Below are positions 1 to 12,365 of a stretch of 62,237 nucleotides of DNA, piece after piece. The stretch comes from Antrodiella citrinella. Lineage: Eukaryota; Basidiomycota; Agaricomycetes; Polyporales; Steccherinaceae. The notes beneath the pieces are model-generated. The model was not told the DNA's origin, did not search any database, and saw nothing but the letters and a program-made list of their open reading frames with translations. Location of the stretch: NCBI GenBank assembly GCA_004802725.1, contig SGPM01000153.1:1-62237 (forward strand). Reading direction: 5' to 3'. The stretch's first letter is position 1. Each line of letters starts with the position of its first letter. A program made the translations under genes and the position numbers.

Positions 1-261
1 CTCGAAGAAGCAACAGAGGAAGTCATCTACGGCACGCATTCCTCATAAGCATTGCTTCGACCACTTGGGTGATTAAACACGTACAAAAAAAGCAGCAGAA
101 ACGGACTGCGCGCAGACAGTGAGAGCGATCAACGGATTTGGCGAGAAGATAACGAATGTCACGGTGTGGGTGGAGAAAGTGACAATGGGCATCGACTACG
201 CCGACGAGGACGAGAACTTGAGATTCAATAGTCTCGTGAAACCAGTGTGCGGGAGAGCATA
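1..261. other. Window edge, no gene assigned
   Basis: No recognisable coding segment was found on either strand. It lies downstream of the broken minus-strand hypothetical gene and may hold the decayed 3' end of that gene, but no reading frame supports this. Confidence 0.4.
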
Positions 262-773
262 CTAGGGAGGTGAGAGGTCCAGCGGCAGAAAATTCTCGGT
301 AGACGTCACGTCCAACGCGAAATACGATTGGGGCAGAAGGATGATGTGGTGAGGTTTGGCGTCGTCAACTGAAAGGTGCTGCCAATAAAGCTCGTTATTG
401 GCAACAAGAGCATGCCTGAGACGGATGGTCTTGGGAAAGAGGGACGGCATGTCGCCGTAGTAGTCGTATTCAGCACCGATTTCGGTAGTGGGCTGGTACT
501 GCGGGAATTGGGTTTGGATCGCCTTAGCGGCAGCGTCGACTAGATGATCTAGCACGAGGATATTGAGATCGAAGAGACGAACACTCCGTGCTGGAAAGCC
601 TGTGCATCCCCTCCCCATAGACTGCACGGAATTCCGAAAGACACGAGTGTGTGGAGGGGGAAGATACGTTGGTGTACGGCCTCAGGAGGCAGACCATACA
701 GGTCGGAATCGTATGTATCCAACTCGTCCGGCAAAGGTGTATCTTGCATTGCAGCGAGTAGATTTTCGTCCAT
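262..773 (-). pseudogene. Fungal hypothetical protein, frame-broken
   Basis: Two minus-strand segments in different frames together resemble a hypothetical protein common in Agaricomycetes. The first starts at an ATG at 773 and runs to a motif CSLWGGDAQAFQHGV (encoded near 600-645). The second continues with RLFDLNILVLDHLVDAAA, in another frame, and ends at a TAG at 262. The junction lies near 590-600 and shows no intron borders, so a small indel rather than splicing explains it. The rest of the reading frame has ordinary codon use. The family has no function I can name with confidence; the W-G-(E/D)-D-A motif followed by a hydrophobic VLFDL segment is what I recognise from memory of related fungal proteins. 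A sequencing error is the alternative to true decay. Confidence 0.5.
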
Positions 774-1701
774 TGATGGAGGTAGATGGTGTGACGGTGC
801 GATGGAATTCTGGTTACAGGTTCAACTTGAGGTTGGGTTTGAGACCGTCGTCGAGCCATTAACTGTTGATCGCCTGCGCGGACTCCGAATCTCGCTCGGT
901 CTCTTCAACGTTCAACACAACCACAACCACTGGCACTATCGCGGGTGCTTCAGCCCTAGATCATCCAGATCTTCAAGTTGTTCTATCTCTGATTCCAGAG
1001 GGCCGGGTGCGGGTTTTGCTTGAGGTTCACCGGCACCCACTGGCACTGCTGTGCCGGTCTCTTGTGCTTGGGCTAATAAGGTCTCTATCGAGAGTTCTTA
1101 CTCATCCTGATCTTCACGTTCGCGAAGGGGAGATTGAACGAATGACGGTCTGTTCAACTTCAGAAGCGACGAGCGTAAGTCAACAGAACCACTGGCAAAG
1201 CAGAACAGACCCTCACCCACGCCGGCGGTAGCCACATGGCAGGCGATCAACAATTGTGGCGTCGGGAGTGCTCGTCCAAGCGCTTACGCCTCGGCCATCA
1301 CAACCGCGATAATAATGTTCATCCCCAGATTTCATTTCAAACGCTCCTTCGTGGCGGTTCGCCCGTCCTCGGTCGCATCTGCGAACAACAGGTGACTTGG
1401 TGTACACCATCGCAGAGCTGTCACGCGATGCATATCGTGAACTTCTTTTCTGCTCACGCGCCGGGGGTCCATGCCATGGTGCTGGTATCAAATTCAAACA
1501 ACCGCTCAAGCTTTGAGATTTCGATCAGTTTGGCATTTTCAGCCCCGTATGGAAAAACATATAAAAGAGGCCTGAACGCTTTCCCCGGGTCATGTGTGTC
1601 CTCAAGAGCTTGTCTCTCTTCTCTACCTCTTGTGCTTCCACTTCCAACGACTTTGACGACCAAGTCCGAGTCGAGCTTCGTTACTTTCCTGACTGTTGAC
1701 C
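774..1701. other. Intergenic region with divergent promoters
   Basis: This stretch separates the broken minus-strand hypothetical from the plus-strand sugar/inositol transporter. Open frames here have no family resemblance and unconvincing composition. The only signal I see is a TATA-like box near 1560. The word CCACTGGCA recurs three times (near 927, 1037 and 1191), probably by chance. Confidence 0.4.
1560..1567 (+). promoter_or_regulatory. TATA-like box of the transporter gene
   Basis: The word TATAAAAG stands 135-142 bp upstream of the transporter ATG at 1702. Position and sequence fit a core promoter element with a 5' UTR of about 100 nt. No transcript evidence is available. Confidence 0.4.
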
Positions 1702-3957
1702 ATGGACCGCCTTTCGGATGTCGATGAGAACGAGAAGAATGAGAAGAAGAGGTGGGCCCTCATATGCTTCAAAATCCCGGTTGGTAGATGTTGACGCAAA
1801 CTGTGACACAGCTACGATGAGGTTCAGAGCCCTTCTCCAGGCGAAGAGTTCTCGCCCGAGCTCGCTGACGCTGCGATCGTGGTGGAGGGCGAGGACAGGA
1901 ATACGTGGTTTGTGTGGATGCTTGTCTTGTGCACGAGTATCTCCGGTCTGCTTTTCGGTGAGTCTAGTTTATCTTCACAACTTCGTGTTCTGAATATACG
2001 ACCTCTCGTTTCCTGGCAGGTTACGATACCGGTGTGATATCCGGCGCGTTAGTTACAATTGGCGGAGACCTGGGACCTGCGGCACTCTCTTCAGGTCAGA
2101 AGGTATGTGTATATCCTACCTTACGCCCTCCAATCCGAATCAGCTGATTGAATGGACAACCTGGCGTAGGAACTCATCACCTCTGCAACGACACTTGGTG
2201 CTCTTCTAGGCAGTCTAGTAGCCGGGATGCTCTCGGACGTCTTGGGGAGAAGGTACGTCCTGGCGATCGCTGATGCTGTCTTCATTGGCGGTGCGATCGG
2301 TCAGGCTGTCTGCCACACCGTCTGGTCAATGGTCCGTATCTAAACCCATCTCTGAACATACCTTCCATATTGATCATGTAAGTAGATTGGTGGCCGTTTC
2401 CTGATCGGCTGGGGAGTGGGTATCGCGTCGTGCGTCGCCCCGGTTTACATCCAAGAGTTGTCACCCTCCAGGCTGCGCGGGCGTATGGTTGTGTTGAACG
2501 TTGTGGCAATCACAGGTGGACAGGTCATTGCATACGGTATCGACGCTGCCTTTGAGAAGACGCATGGCGGGTGGCGGTGGATGGTTGGTCTCGGTGCTAT
2601 TCCTGCTGGGCTCCAGTTCATCTTCTTGTTCTTCCTTCCTGAATCCCGTAAGCACTTCGTTTGCGATTTCACATGACTCACGGACTAAATGAAAACATGT
2701 AGCTCGGATTCTGTTGAAGAGAGGTAACGTGGAAGGTGCAAGGGCTGTTATGGCCAAGGTATACTCGAAAGCTACCCCGGAACAGGTTGACTTGAAGGTG
2801 TGTAAACTTTTTGTCTGGTCATGAATGTTCGTTCAAGTTCGGTGACTTTGCGACAGGTCAAAGCTTTGAACGCGGCAGTTAGCTACAGCATCAAGGTAGC
2901 CAATACCACGACCCTGTTCCAACGCATCAAAAGAATCCTGTTCATCCCCATAAACCGTCGTGCTCTGAGTACGTTTCAAATATTCTTTTTTTTCGTCGTC
3001 GTTGAGATTGACTGATCCTTGTATTGTTGTGCAGTCATCTCGTGCGGTCTGCAAGCACAGCAGCAACTGTCTGGTTTCAACACGCTCATGTGAGTCTCAA
3101 AAATCCTCCAATCCAAACCCTCTTTTCTGACACCGAATGGCGAACCATTATAGGTACTACAGTGCCACCCTGTTCAAGTCGATCGGGTTCAACCAGCCGA
3201 CAGCCGTCGGTCTCATCGTGTCCGGCACGAACTTCATATTCACGCTTTTCGCGCTCAAGTACATAGATACCATCGGAAGACGGAAGATCATGGTCTGGTC
3301 TGCGCCGGGCATGATCGTAGGTCTGACCTTAGCTAGCATCGCCTTCCATTGTGAGTTCTTCTTATGTCTATTTCTATTGTGGTATCGCAAGATGAGTTCT
3401 CATCGACGCGCGTTATGACAAACAGACTTAACGATGAAGACCAACGGTGACCTCATTGACGGCACGAAGTACAACACTGCTTGGTCTGCTATCGTGTTGC
3501 TCTCCATGATCTTCTACGTGGCTTCCTACGCTACTGGGTTGGGCAACGTCCCCTGGCAGCAAGGCGAGCTATTCAGCTTAGACGGTACCTCTTCCCCTCA
3601 GCATCACAAAAAGCCCACCTCTGACCCCCTCTCCACACAGTCCGCGGAATCGGCACCTCCTTCGCCACAACGACGAACTGGGCGATGAATCTCCTCATCG
3701 GGTCGACCTACCTCTCGCTGATCGACAAGATCTCCGCCGCGGGCGCGTTCGGGTTCTACGCCGGCCTGTGTCTCCTCGGCTGGCTCTTCGACGTGTTCTG
3801 CTTCCCGGAGACGGCGGGCCTGAGCTTGGAGGAGGTGCAGGTCGTGTTCAAGGATGGGTTCGGTATTAAGGAGAGCCAGAGGTTGAGGAGGGAGAGGTTG
3901 GCGCTGGCGAGGAGTGAGAAGGTGGAGGCGTTGGGTCTTGGTGGAGAGAAGGCGTGA
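1702..3957 (+). CDS. MFS sugar/myo-inositol transporter
   Basis: A plasma-membrane 12-TM proton symporter of the sugar porter family, closest by motif to fungal myo-inositol transporters (ITR type). Eleven exons join cleanly (1702-1751, 1812-1957, 2020-2102, 2170-2331, 2386-2647, 2703-2797, 2857-2968, 3035-3089, 3154-3350, 3426-3584, 3641-3957), giving 545 residues, the usual family length. The first helix carries [11 protein letters not shown], a hallmark of inositol and related transporters. Then come the loop motif LGRR after helix 2, the PESPR motif split by an intron near 2647, the QQQLSGFNT segment of helix 7, [18 protein letters not shown], and [11 protein letters not shown] after helix 12. 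The substrate is inferred from these motifs. Every internal intron keeps frame, so the gene appears intact. Confidence 0.9.
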
Positions 3958-4216
3958 GGGGGAATGTGGTATGATGGATCTTATGGATGGACGGGGTGCT
4001 CATATTCACGATACCTTTGACGATACCCCCATGATATTTGAAGACGAAATTATAGCTGCTCCAGGAGCAAACAAATAAAATCACCAAGCTCTATAATATT
4101 GTAGTAGATACAAACAAATGACTGCTTCCTTTCTTCTCTTCTACTCGTTTCTTGGCTTTCTTCAATGCTACATCTCGGATACTAAAGTATAATACTAGTA
4201 GCGTTGAGGCTATACG

Positions 4217-6047
4217 CTATACAATCTTCGTCGCCGTCCAGAACGCAGCGTGGTATACGTACCCGAGCATACTTTGGGTGTTGTTCGTATACGTCGTGTC
4301 TATTGTCCTCTCATTCTTACATCGGGGTCAGCCAAGTGTCTCGATGAGCGGAGGATCGGACGCACAGATATATCGAAACCGACTGCACGAGCAAGGGTCT
4401 TGACTTCTTCCAAGCTAAGCTCGACGGACGGGTCGTGCGTACTGTTGTTCTCCCAGTGCCACAAGAGAGGACCTGATGATAGGGTCGGGTGAGCCAGTGA
4501 ACGAGGTATGTGCAGTGAACAGTGAACATACCCAAGTTAATCCAGACGCCTCCAGGTGCCAAGATACGATGTATTATGCGCAAGTAATTCACGATATTCT
4601 TAGCCTGAACAGTCATAAGCTATCCGCTTCCGTGCACAGAGTACGGACGGACTGCATACCGTATCAATAAAAAAGCAGGTCAAAATAGCATCCCAGTGTC
4701 CCGCCTGAGGTTCGTCAGGATCGGATTCGCCTCCATAGATCTCCTCAAAGTCGCCTGTATTCCGGATGTTTAGCGATCGAGAAATCCATTTCTGTCATAC
4801 AAAGCAGCGCTCACCGGCGACCAGGGAGAAATTTGCTGTAGGCGGAAGCGCAGAGGGTGAGACGTCCGGTATAAACACCGGCCTTAACAAACCCTCTCCA
4901 TCTCGAATATTGGAAAACGAATGCACGTATGGGTAAAGGACGTGTTGGTTGATGCCTTCTGTGCTGTGTAGCGGGCAGAGCGGGGAGCTGCGTTGAGTCG
5001 AGGAGTAGGAGTGAAGCTAACGGCTTCCGTACCGGTTCAGGATGAAGAACGAGGCGAGTAGCATGTAATGGGAGAATTCGTTGCCCTGACAGGAAAATCC
5101 TGTGGCACCCGATGGTCAGTCATAGCCACCAGAGACGATTTGTCTGGTCTGACCTAGGGACGCTACGTCCCAAGCTAGACGTCCCAAGCCAGCACCAGGA
5201 ACGAGGACCCTCAGGTTGTGTCTGGGAAAGAGAACTACAGTCAGCATCGATCGGCGTCAGACAATGCAATTGAAGGACCTTTCTTCAAACGGCATGTCTG
5301 AAAACTTTTCCAGTAGTGATTCCTTCATCGGCTCATAGCATACGTCTCTTTCTACCTTTCCCTAGATACCTTGACGTGAGAAACGCGACACGCAAGGCAG
5401 GACTCGTTGCTGACCTCTACACTCCAATCGCGCACAAACTGCTTGATGGTGCTTCGGAGTTTCTCCATGTCTCCCTCGGAGGGTCTGTACTTTCGTCCTC
5501 CAGATATACCGTCGGAGTGCGAGTGCGATGGCTCGCCGTGTGAATGGCTGTGCGTATGTCCGCGACTGTGATCATGAGAGTGTCCTACACGGAGGTCTCA
5601 TTTAGGAGCCGGTGTAGTGAGCAGTTAAACGATATCGTACCTGAGAGTGTAGGAGCATCTGACGTTAAAGGCACCTCTTCATCTTCTCCCATTCTATCCT
5701 CTTCTACCTCGTCCTCATCCATAGCAGGTCCAAATATCGCAGGATTATCCACGATCTTGCTCAAGAACTGGGCGTTGGCCATGATGGCTTTGTCAACCTC
5801 CACAAGCTTCTCCTTGTATCCCATGCCCTCCAAAAGCTCCCGATCGGCACTGGGGAGTGTAAACAGGTCTTTTCGACGTCTGTTGTTCGCCGACAGCTGT
5901 GCAAAGATCGAGGATTGTGATGAGGGCGAGTTATCGGGTGCATGTGTCGGGGGACGTTACCGCGTAAGGGGCGTATTGCCGAAAGGTGGTGACGACGTTG
6001 GTAAAGGCGATGTGCTCCTCCTCGACGTCGGAAGGATTGACCACCAT
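4217..6047 (-). CDS. Carnosine N-methyltransferase family protein
   Basis: An N2227-domain, SAM-dependent histidine N-methyltransferase; the family makes anserine from carnosine and methylates histidines in peptides. It is read through about ten exons starting at the ATG at 6047. Family segments in order are FRQYAPYA, RRKDLFTLPSADRELLEGMGYKEK, ERDVCYEPMKESLLEKF, the SAM motif LRVLVPGAGLGRLAWDV (near 5160-5225), GNEFSHYMLLASFFILN, and FFIDTAKNIVNYLRIIHRIL. The end is GPLLWHWENN, then SMLGYVYHAAFWTATK just before the TAG at 4217. Length is about 400 residues, typical. Unusual is an insert coded at 5511-5583 with nine His in about 24 residues, mostly alternating with Ser. No frame break was found. 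The start is chosen at the first ATG before the conserved N-terminal segment; an upstream exon cannot be excluded. Confidence 0.9.
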
Positions 6048-6351
6048 CGTCGTAAGTCACGGCGTACTTAGGTCCAGCGTAGGCAAAGCGGAGGTTCAGA
6101 CTGTGGCGTATTGTCAGTGACTGTGACCTTGTGACGTGTCACGTGTGACATGGGGAAATCCTACTTTCGGCTCCTCTTCGTTCAACGTTCAGCACAACAT
6201 ACACTCGCACGCACTCCACACTCCTCCGAAGGTCTGCACGAAAAGCAACGGCTGATGGTCTGAAATGAGCTCCTCGCAGATGAGAAACATGAGGGTATGT
6301 ATGTTGTCTCTCCCTTTCACTGTGCCCGTGCTGATGGTATGAGCAGACACA

Positions 6352-6976
6352 ATGGCGATAACGAAGCGCCTGGACGCTCTCGAGGAACGGTTGTTGATCA
6401 AGGAAAGAGAGAATGCAACACTGGAGAGGAAGCAATCAGAGTTGATTCGGGAGTTATCAGAGTCGAATCGGGAGTTCGACAGGAAGGTATCAGACCTGAC
6501 TGCGGTGGTGCGAGAGTTGACTTGGATGAGCCCATACCATCTGTGTTCTGAATTTATTTGTTGTGATGCTGACTGTTCCTGTTTAGTATCAATCTTTAGC
6601 CATGGCAATCACACGACGGTCCCTCCTTGACCTTATAAGAAAAAAAATCCATAAACTTGACGACCTGAAGTCGGACGCGCGGCCGATTGTCGCTGACTGG
6701 AAGCTTTACGTGGGCGACCGAACCTCGTCCGACATGTCTGACGTCGTCAAGCGTGTTCTTGGTGAGACTCGTTCCTTCGAGCTCGGGGACAAGACCATCA
6801 ATGTACTCGTCTCCGACAGCACCCCTATTCGAAAGGAAGGCAACAATGCTGCCCATCTGGGTCCCGCCAACAAACTTCCCATCTCAGAAGGCTTGACGAC
6901 CTCCAGCGAGCAAGATCGTGAAATCTTGAGGGAGCTTTTTAGATTCGTATATGGAGAGGATCCCACCTTTTCCTAG
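6352..6976 (+). CDS. Small hypothetical protein with coiled-coil N-terminus
   Basis: Unrecognised protein of 174 residues in the preferred two-exon model (6352-6486 and 6587-6976). The donor AAG/GTATCA and acceptor TTTAG/TAT keep frame. The first 45 residues are strongly charged and heptad-like (LDALEERLLIKERENATLER), which suggests a coiled coil. The second exon is soluble, mixed alpha/beta in character, and ends with ILRELFRFVYGEDPTFS. The next exon upstream (6265-6294, starting ATG) would not stay in frame, so I treat it as 5' UTR. No domain of known function was recognised. The gene is divergent from the methyltransferase gene, whose start lies 305 bp away, so they may share a promoter region. 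Confidence 0.5.
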
Positions 6977-7725
6977 GGGCGAATATTTACATTTTGGACT
7001 CCTTTGACTTTTCGGACCTTCATCGGTTTTCATCTTTGTATCGGTTGTGTATTATAATATTGTGTTGTATACTGTGCATGCCTGTAAAATCTGTAATACT
7101 GTGGTGTTGTAGTGTATGTCACACCATCATCCTACTCTTCTGAGTCTTCTGGTACAAGCGAGAACGTCTACTTGCGGCGCGTCAAACAAGGTGACTCCAT
7201 GAGCAATTGGCTACGAGTACCGTATGCTCTGTACTACGTGCAGAGAACAGAATCAACACATCCTCCTTTCTGTGTACTGTACTGTTGAGTCGACAGAATT
7301 TGGTGATGTGCCTGTGCCTGGAGAAGATCCAGTGAGTACAAAACGGATCTCAAACTCATGACTCGAGGATTTCACGAATCTACGCCAGGAAGTCGAAGGG
7401 CATATCGGGTATGCTTATCACTGATATTATCACCTGGTATCCGACACCGCCAGAGGGAAGACAAAGCGAGTTCATGCCCCACATGATAGGCGCTAATCAG
7501 ACTATCCCGATTCAGCCGCAAAACGTGACCGGGATCTTATTGTTCGCTATTGTCTCGAGGGCGTCTAATGATCGTGCAAGGCTTATTGTCTCTTAGACAA
7601 AAGACAATGGACCAAAGACAATTGTCTACACGAGTGGCACAGTTATCAAAACCGATGGATCACTCAGTTTGCCCTCGGGCATCCCTTCGACCACTTCTTT
7701 CACTACCCTCCACTTTTTTGCGACC
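6977..7725. other. Intergenic region; STE6 promoter at its right end
   Basis: No convincing coding segment. The right end, just before the ABC transporter ATG, holds a tight cluster of GACAAT words, annotated separately. The remainder is ordinary non-coding sequence. Confidence 0.45.
7549..7626. promoter_or_regulatory. Cluster of GACAAT sites upstream of STE6-like gene
   Basis: The six-base word GACAAT or its complement occurs five times in 78 bp: 7549, 7585, 7603, 7617 and 7621. The last two overlap as the palindrome GACAATTGTC. The cluster ends 100 bp before the transporter ATG. ACAAT/ACAAAG cores are the kind bound by fungal HMG-box factors of the mating pathway; that link is an inference from the gene's role. 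Confidence 0.4.
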
Positions 7726-10700
7726 ATGCGTCGTCCCGCCGCCGACCTCAAGGTCGACACAACGCCGACGACTCTCGCGACAACAACTTCGCCAGTCTCT
7801 TCTCATCCTTCAGAATGTAAACTACGCATCTCACCACAGTCTTCCGTACACTCGGTCAATGTACCCTCTATCGTAATCCCCACCCCTTCCCCACCACAAC
7901 CCTCCATTCGACTTCTCTTCTCCCTCCTCTCCGGACGCGAACTCCTCATCTTCGTCCTCCCCGCAGTCCTTACTTCCATGTGCGCCGGTGCTATCGCCCC
8001 TTTTATGACTCTAGTTGTCGGCCAAGCTTTCGACGCGTACTCCGCCTTCACAGTTGCCACTGACGCTGAGTCGGCAAGCCAAAAACTCCTTCACGATGTC
8101 GGCATCACCGCGCTTGAGCTCCTCGCTCTTGCCATTGGCGCACTGTCTCTCAGTAGCCTGACGTCCAGTCTTTGGATTTGGACTGGCGAGCGAAACTTGA
8201 TGCAAGTTCGCAAGCACGTCTATGCCGCAGTCTCCAAGAAGGACATGGTTTGGTACGATACGAAGATGGGAGGAGAGGATTCAGTCAAGGCCACTGAGGG
8301 AGAAGGTCTTGTAGGTGCAGGTGGTCTCATGGCTCAATTCGCCAGGTATGATTCTCCGTCTTATATGTTTGAATACCACTGATTATGTGCTCAGAGAAAC
8401 GGATGACGTTCGGATGGCTTCTTCCTTGGCCGCAGGACAGCTCATTCAGTACCTTACCACCACTATCACCTGTCTCATCATGGGCCTCGTACGCTCTTGG
8501 TCCCTCACTTTGGTCATCCTCTCCACGGTCCCAGTCATGATGTTCATACAGGCCTTGTCTCAAGCATTCGCAGGACCTGCACTCACTAGCGAGCGCGCTC
8601 ACATTGCGTCCGCGGCGACCTTGGTAGATCGAGCGGTCGCGGCTATCGCGACTGTCAAGGCGTTCAATGCAGAGATCTACGAGCAGAAGAGCATTGGTGC
8701 CATGCTTGACAAGATGCAGGCATCCGCTCTCCAATGCATCCGCGTTTGGGGTATCACTGCTACCGTGTCGCAGTTCGCCATGATGAACATGTTCGTCTCG
8801 GCCTTCTGGTTTGGCTCCAAGCTTGTCCGCGACGGCAAGATCAGCATGGGTGACGTCACCGCGGTCTTTTGGGCTTGCTTGATTGCCTCGAGCAACCTCC
8901 AGATGTGCATTCCTCAGTTCATCGTCCTCGCCAAGGGCAAATTTGCCATGTCATCCCTCATGACCGTGGCTGATTCTACTTCTTCCACTGGCCGGATCAA
9001 CTCTGTGGCTCTTTCTCGCCGACCTACCAATCTCAGGAAGATTATGCCACGAGTGTGCCAAGGAGGCCTTGAGCTCAGCAATGTCACTTTCCACTACCCG
9101 TCTCGCCTAACCATCCCGGCCCTGAACGACGTCAGCATCTTCCTGCCCGCTGGCGAGACTACATTCATTGTTGGAGGTTCCGGCTCCGGAAAGTCGACCA
9201 TCGCACATCTCCTCCTTCGCCTCTACGACACGTACTCCGGTGTTATCGCTCTCGACGACCAGGATCTCGCATACCTCGATGAGAACTGGACCAGACAGCA
9301 CATCTCCGCTGTCTCCCAGAACGTCCTCTTGTTCGACATGACCGTTCACGAGAACGTCGCGATGGGTCTCGCTGGTCCCTATAGCAACCGTCGTCCGGAG
9401 GACGTCACCAGGGAAGAGGTCGAAGATGTCTGCAGGATCGCTTTGGTGCATGATTTTGTCAGAGATCTTCCTCAAGGTTACGATACACCTTTGGGTAACG
9501 GAGGTGCCAACCTCTCCGGAGGCCAGAAGCAGCGACTTGCCATCGCGCGCGCAATCTTGCGCAACCCGACTGTCCTTATTCTTGGTACGTTTTTCATCAC
9601 ACATTCCTTCCGCAATAATCACTCATGGTGTGCATTGTTCAGATGAAGCTACGTCCGCGCTGGACGCGACGTCTCGCCTTCTTGTCTTTGCTGCCCTCAA
9701 ACGGAACCGTATCAACAAGACCACTATCGTCATCACCCACGATCTGTCGCAGATCAGCTCCGGCGACTTCGTCTACGTTCTCAAGAACGGAGAACTCGCT
9801 GAACAGGGCTACAGATACGACCTTGAAAGTCACCATGGCGAATTCCGTCGCATGGCCAACGTGCAAGGTGCTATCGGTGGCTTCCCTCAACAGGAGGAGC
9901 TCACCCATGGTATCGAGGTGGAGGCCATTCTCGATGAACAAGATGAGAAGAAATCCGACGAATTCGAGTCCATCGGCATCAACGCCGAGACCGTCCATCG
10001 GCCCAGTGTCTACCGCCCCATCACCGTCAGCAACTGGATGTTGGATGTCATCGCCGACTTGACTAAGCCTGCTCCTGCTGCTACCGTCCCCACCGTCGGT
10101 ATCCCTCAGGCGCCTCATCGTGTCAGCCGATTCGTCCCCGCAGAAGCATTCACTGCTGAGCAGCCCGTATCCCCTCGCCGATCTATGCATATCGCCATCC
10201 CCTCTCCCGTCGCTTTCTCGGCCAGATCTACTCGCCGCTACAGTCTTCCTGTCACGCCTATCTCGCCTACCAAGTCCACCACCTCATTCTTCTCTGCCAC
10301 TGTCGTCAATGATGAGGACGATATGGACTTCGAAGCCAAGTCCATTCTTACCATCGAGAAGGCTGGCAGCTGGGCGAAGAAGAGGACTGGCGACGATCTT
10401 TCCGTCGCGAGTACCAAGCGCACTCGTCGACGATGGGATGATAAGTCCTTGAATGCCTTGACTGAGGTGAAGGTCGAGAAGGCACCCGAGCAGGACTCCC
10501 CTGCCTCGTCCACGACCTTCCTCGGTTTCATTCGCAGCACCTATCCCACTATTCCACACAAACCACTCTTGTTCCTTGGCATCTTCGTCTCTCTTGTCAG
10601 TGGTGCCATGACTCCGCTGTTCTCTTACCTCCTCTCGAAGCTCCTCTTCGAGGTCTCCATCGGTGCACAGAATGTCTCAGTTATCAACATGTACGGCGCC

Positions 10701-12365
10701 ATCGTCATGAGTGTCGCTGCAGCGGACGGCCTCTTCATTGGCGGCAAATACGTCATCATGGAAATCGTTGCGCTCAAATGGGTCATCTCGCTCCGCAGGA
10801 AATGCATCCAGCTTATCCTGTCGCAGGACAAGAAGTGGTTTGATCAGGTCGGGAACACGCCTGTGAGGCTGATGCAGGTTCTCGTCAAGGACGGCGACGA
10901 CGCGAGGACCCTCATTGCTGTCGTTCTCGCCCAGTTCCTCGTTGTTATCGCTATGCTCGGTGTGGGCCTGGTCTGGGCTTTGGTGTTGGGCTGGCAACTC
11001 ACGTTGGTCGGATTTGCTATCGCGCCGGTCTTTGCAATCACGATGATGGTACAGACAAAACTCGTCTCTAAATGCGCAATGCGCAACAAGCGTGCTCGTG
11101 AGGAAGTCGCTACGGGTTACTACGATGTGAGTATCTCGTATGTTCTGGTACTACTCTTGTAACTGACCTCTCGGATTCTAGGCTATCTCCAACGTCCGCG
11201 CCATTCGTGCCATGGGTTTCGAATCTGCTTTCCGAGATAAATTCGACCAGTCCGTGGATCGGGCCTTGTCCACAGGGGTGCGGGGCGCCTTTGTTGAAGG
11301 CTGCACTTATGGTGTAGCCAGTGCTCTCATTTACCTGGCTGAGGCTCTTCTGTTCTACGTCGGCGCCGTGTTGATTGCCAACGGCACCTATTCCTACCTT
11401 CGCATGATTCAAGTCCTGAACTTGGTCGTGTTCTCCGTTTCCATCGGTTCCCAGCTCATGTCGTTCAGTGAGTGACACAAGTTCTTGGTATTTGGACGGC
11501 GTTGTTGAACATACCTTCTCTAGCTTCTCGCATTGCTAAATCCGTCCAGGCGACGCAGGATCTCCTTGCTCTTCTCAAGCTTACCTCCGATACCGATGAG
11601 TCACGAGGAACTCTTCAGCCTCCTATCCTTGGAAACGTTTCTTTCAACAATGTCTCCTTCTCCTACCCTGAACGTTCCGACGTTCCCGTTCTCAAGGATC
11701 TTTCCTTCGAGCTCGTCAATGGCGAATGCGTTGCGATCGTTGGTGCCTCTGGATCCGGCAAGTCTACCGTTGCCGCTCTCCTTCAACGGTTGTATGAGCC
11801 ATCGAGCGGATCAATCTACCTCGGACCCAACCAACTTGCCACGACCGACGTTCACCATCTCCGCGAACACGTCGCCGTCGTCAGTCAACATCCTAATCTC
11901 TTCGACGCTACCATTGCTGCGAACATCGCTTACGGAGAGACTTCACTATCCACGGAGGACATTCAGGCAGCTGCCAAGTCCGCACATGTGCACGACTTCA
12001 TCATGTCCCTTCCCAAAGGCTACGACACGATGGTTGGCGAGAACGCGTCGCTCATCTCCGGTGGACAAGCTCAACGTCTCTCAATTGCTCGAGCCTTGGC
12101 TCGCGCGTCCAAGATCCTAATTCTGGACGAATGCACATCAGCCCTTGATCCTGAAAACCAGGCCGCAGTGATGGAGACGATCAGACATGCCAAGGTCGGA
12201 CGGACAACACTCATGGTGACGCACAAGCTTCCCGTGATGCGGATGTGTGACCGTATCCTCGTGGTTGACGACGGCGTCATTGCTGAGCAGGGCACCTACG
12301 ACGAGCTCATCTCGCGGCGGGGTGTCTTTGCGACGTTGGCGAGCGGTGGCGAATGGATGGACTGA
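7726..12365 (+). CDS. STE6: STE6-like ABC transporter, a-type pheromone exporter
   Basis: Full ABC-B transporter (TMD-NBD-TMD-NBD), likely exporting farnesylated peptide pheromone as Ste6 does in yeast. Five exons (7726-8345, 8395-9584, 9643-11126, 11182-11467, 11524-12365) join in frame to give 1473 residues. NBD1 has Walker A GGSGSGKST near residue 467, signature LSGGQ near 577, and Walker B LILDEATSALD split by an intron at 9584. NBD2 has Walker A GASGSGKST near 1266, a signature starting ISGGQ instead of LSGGQ near 1370, and Walker B ILDECTSALD. The halves are joined by a long linker of over 200 residues (about 9900-10540), rich in Ser, Pro and charge, likely regulatory. Start at 7726 is the first ATG with a CT-rich leader; an in-frame TTG at 7669 is unlikely. 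The neighbouring gene is a chitin synthase; no pheromone precursor ORF was found beside it. Confidence 0.88.

Noticed and set aside
10120..10560. Several long antisense frames over the STE6-like linker
   Set aside because: They are shadows of the coding frame caused by codon bias in a low-complexity region.
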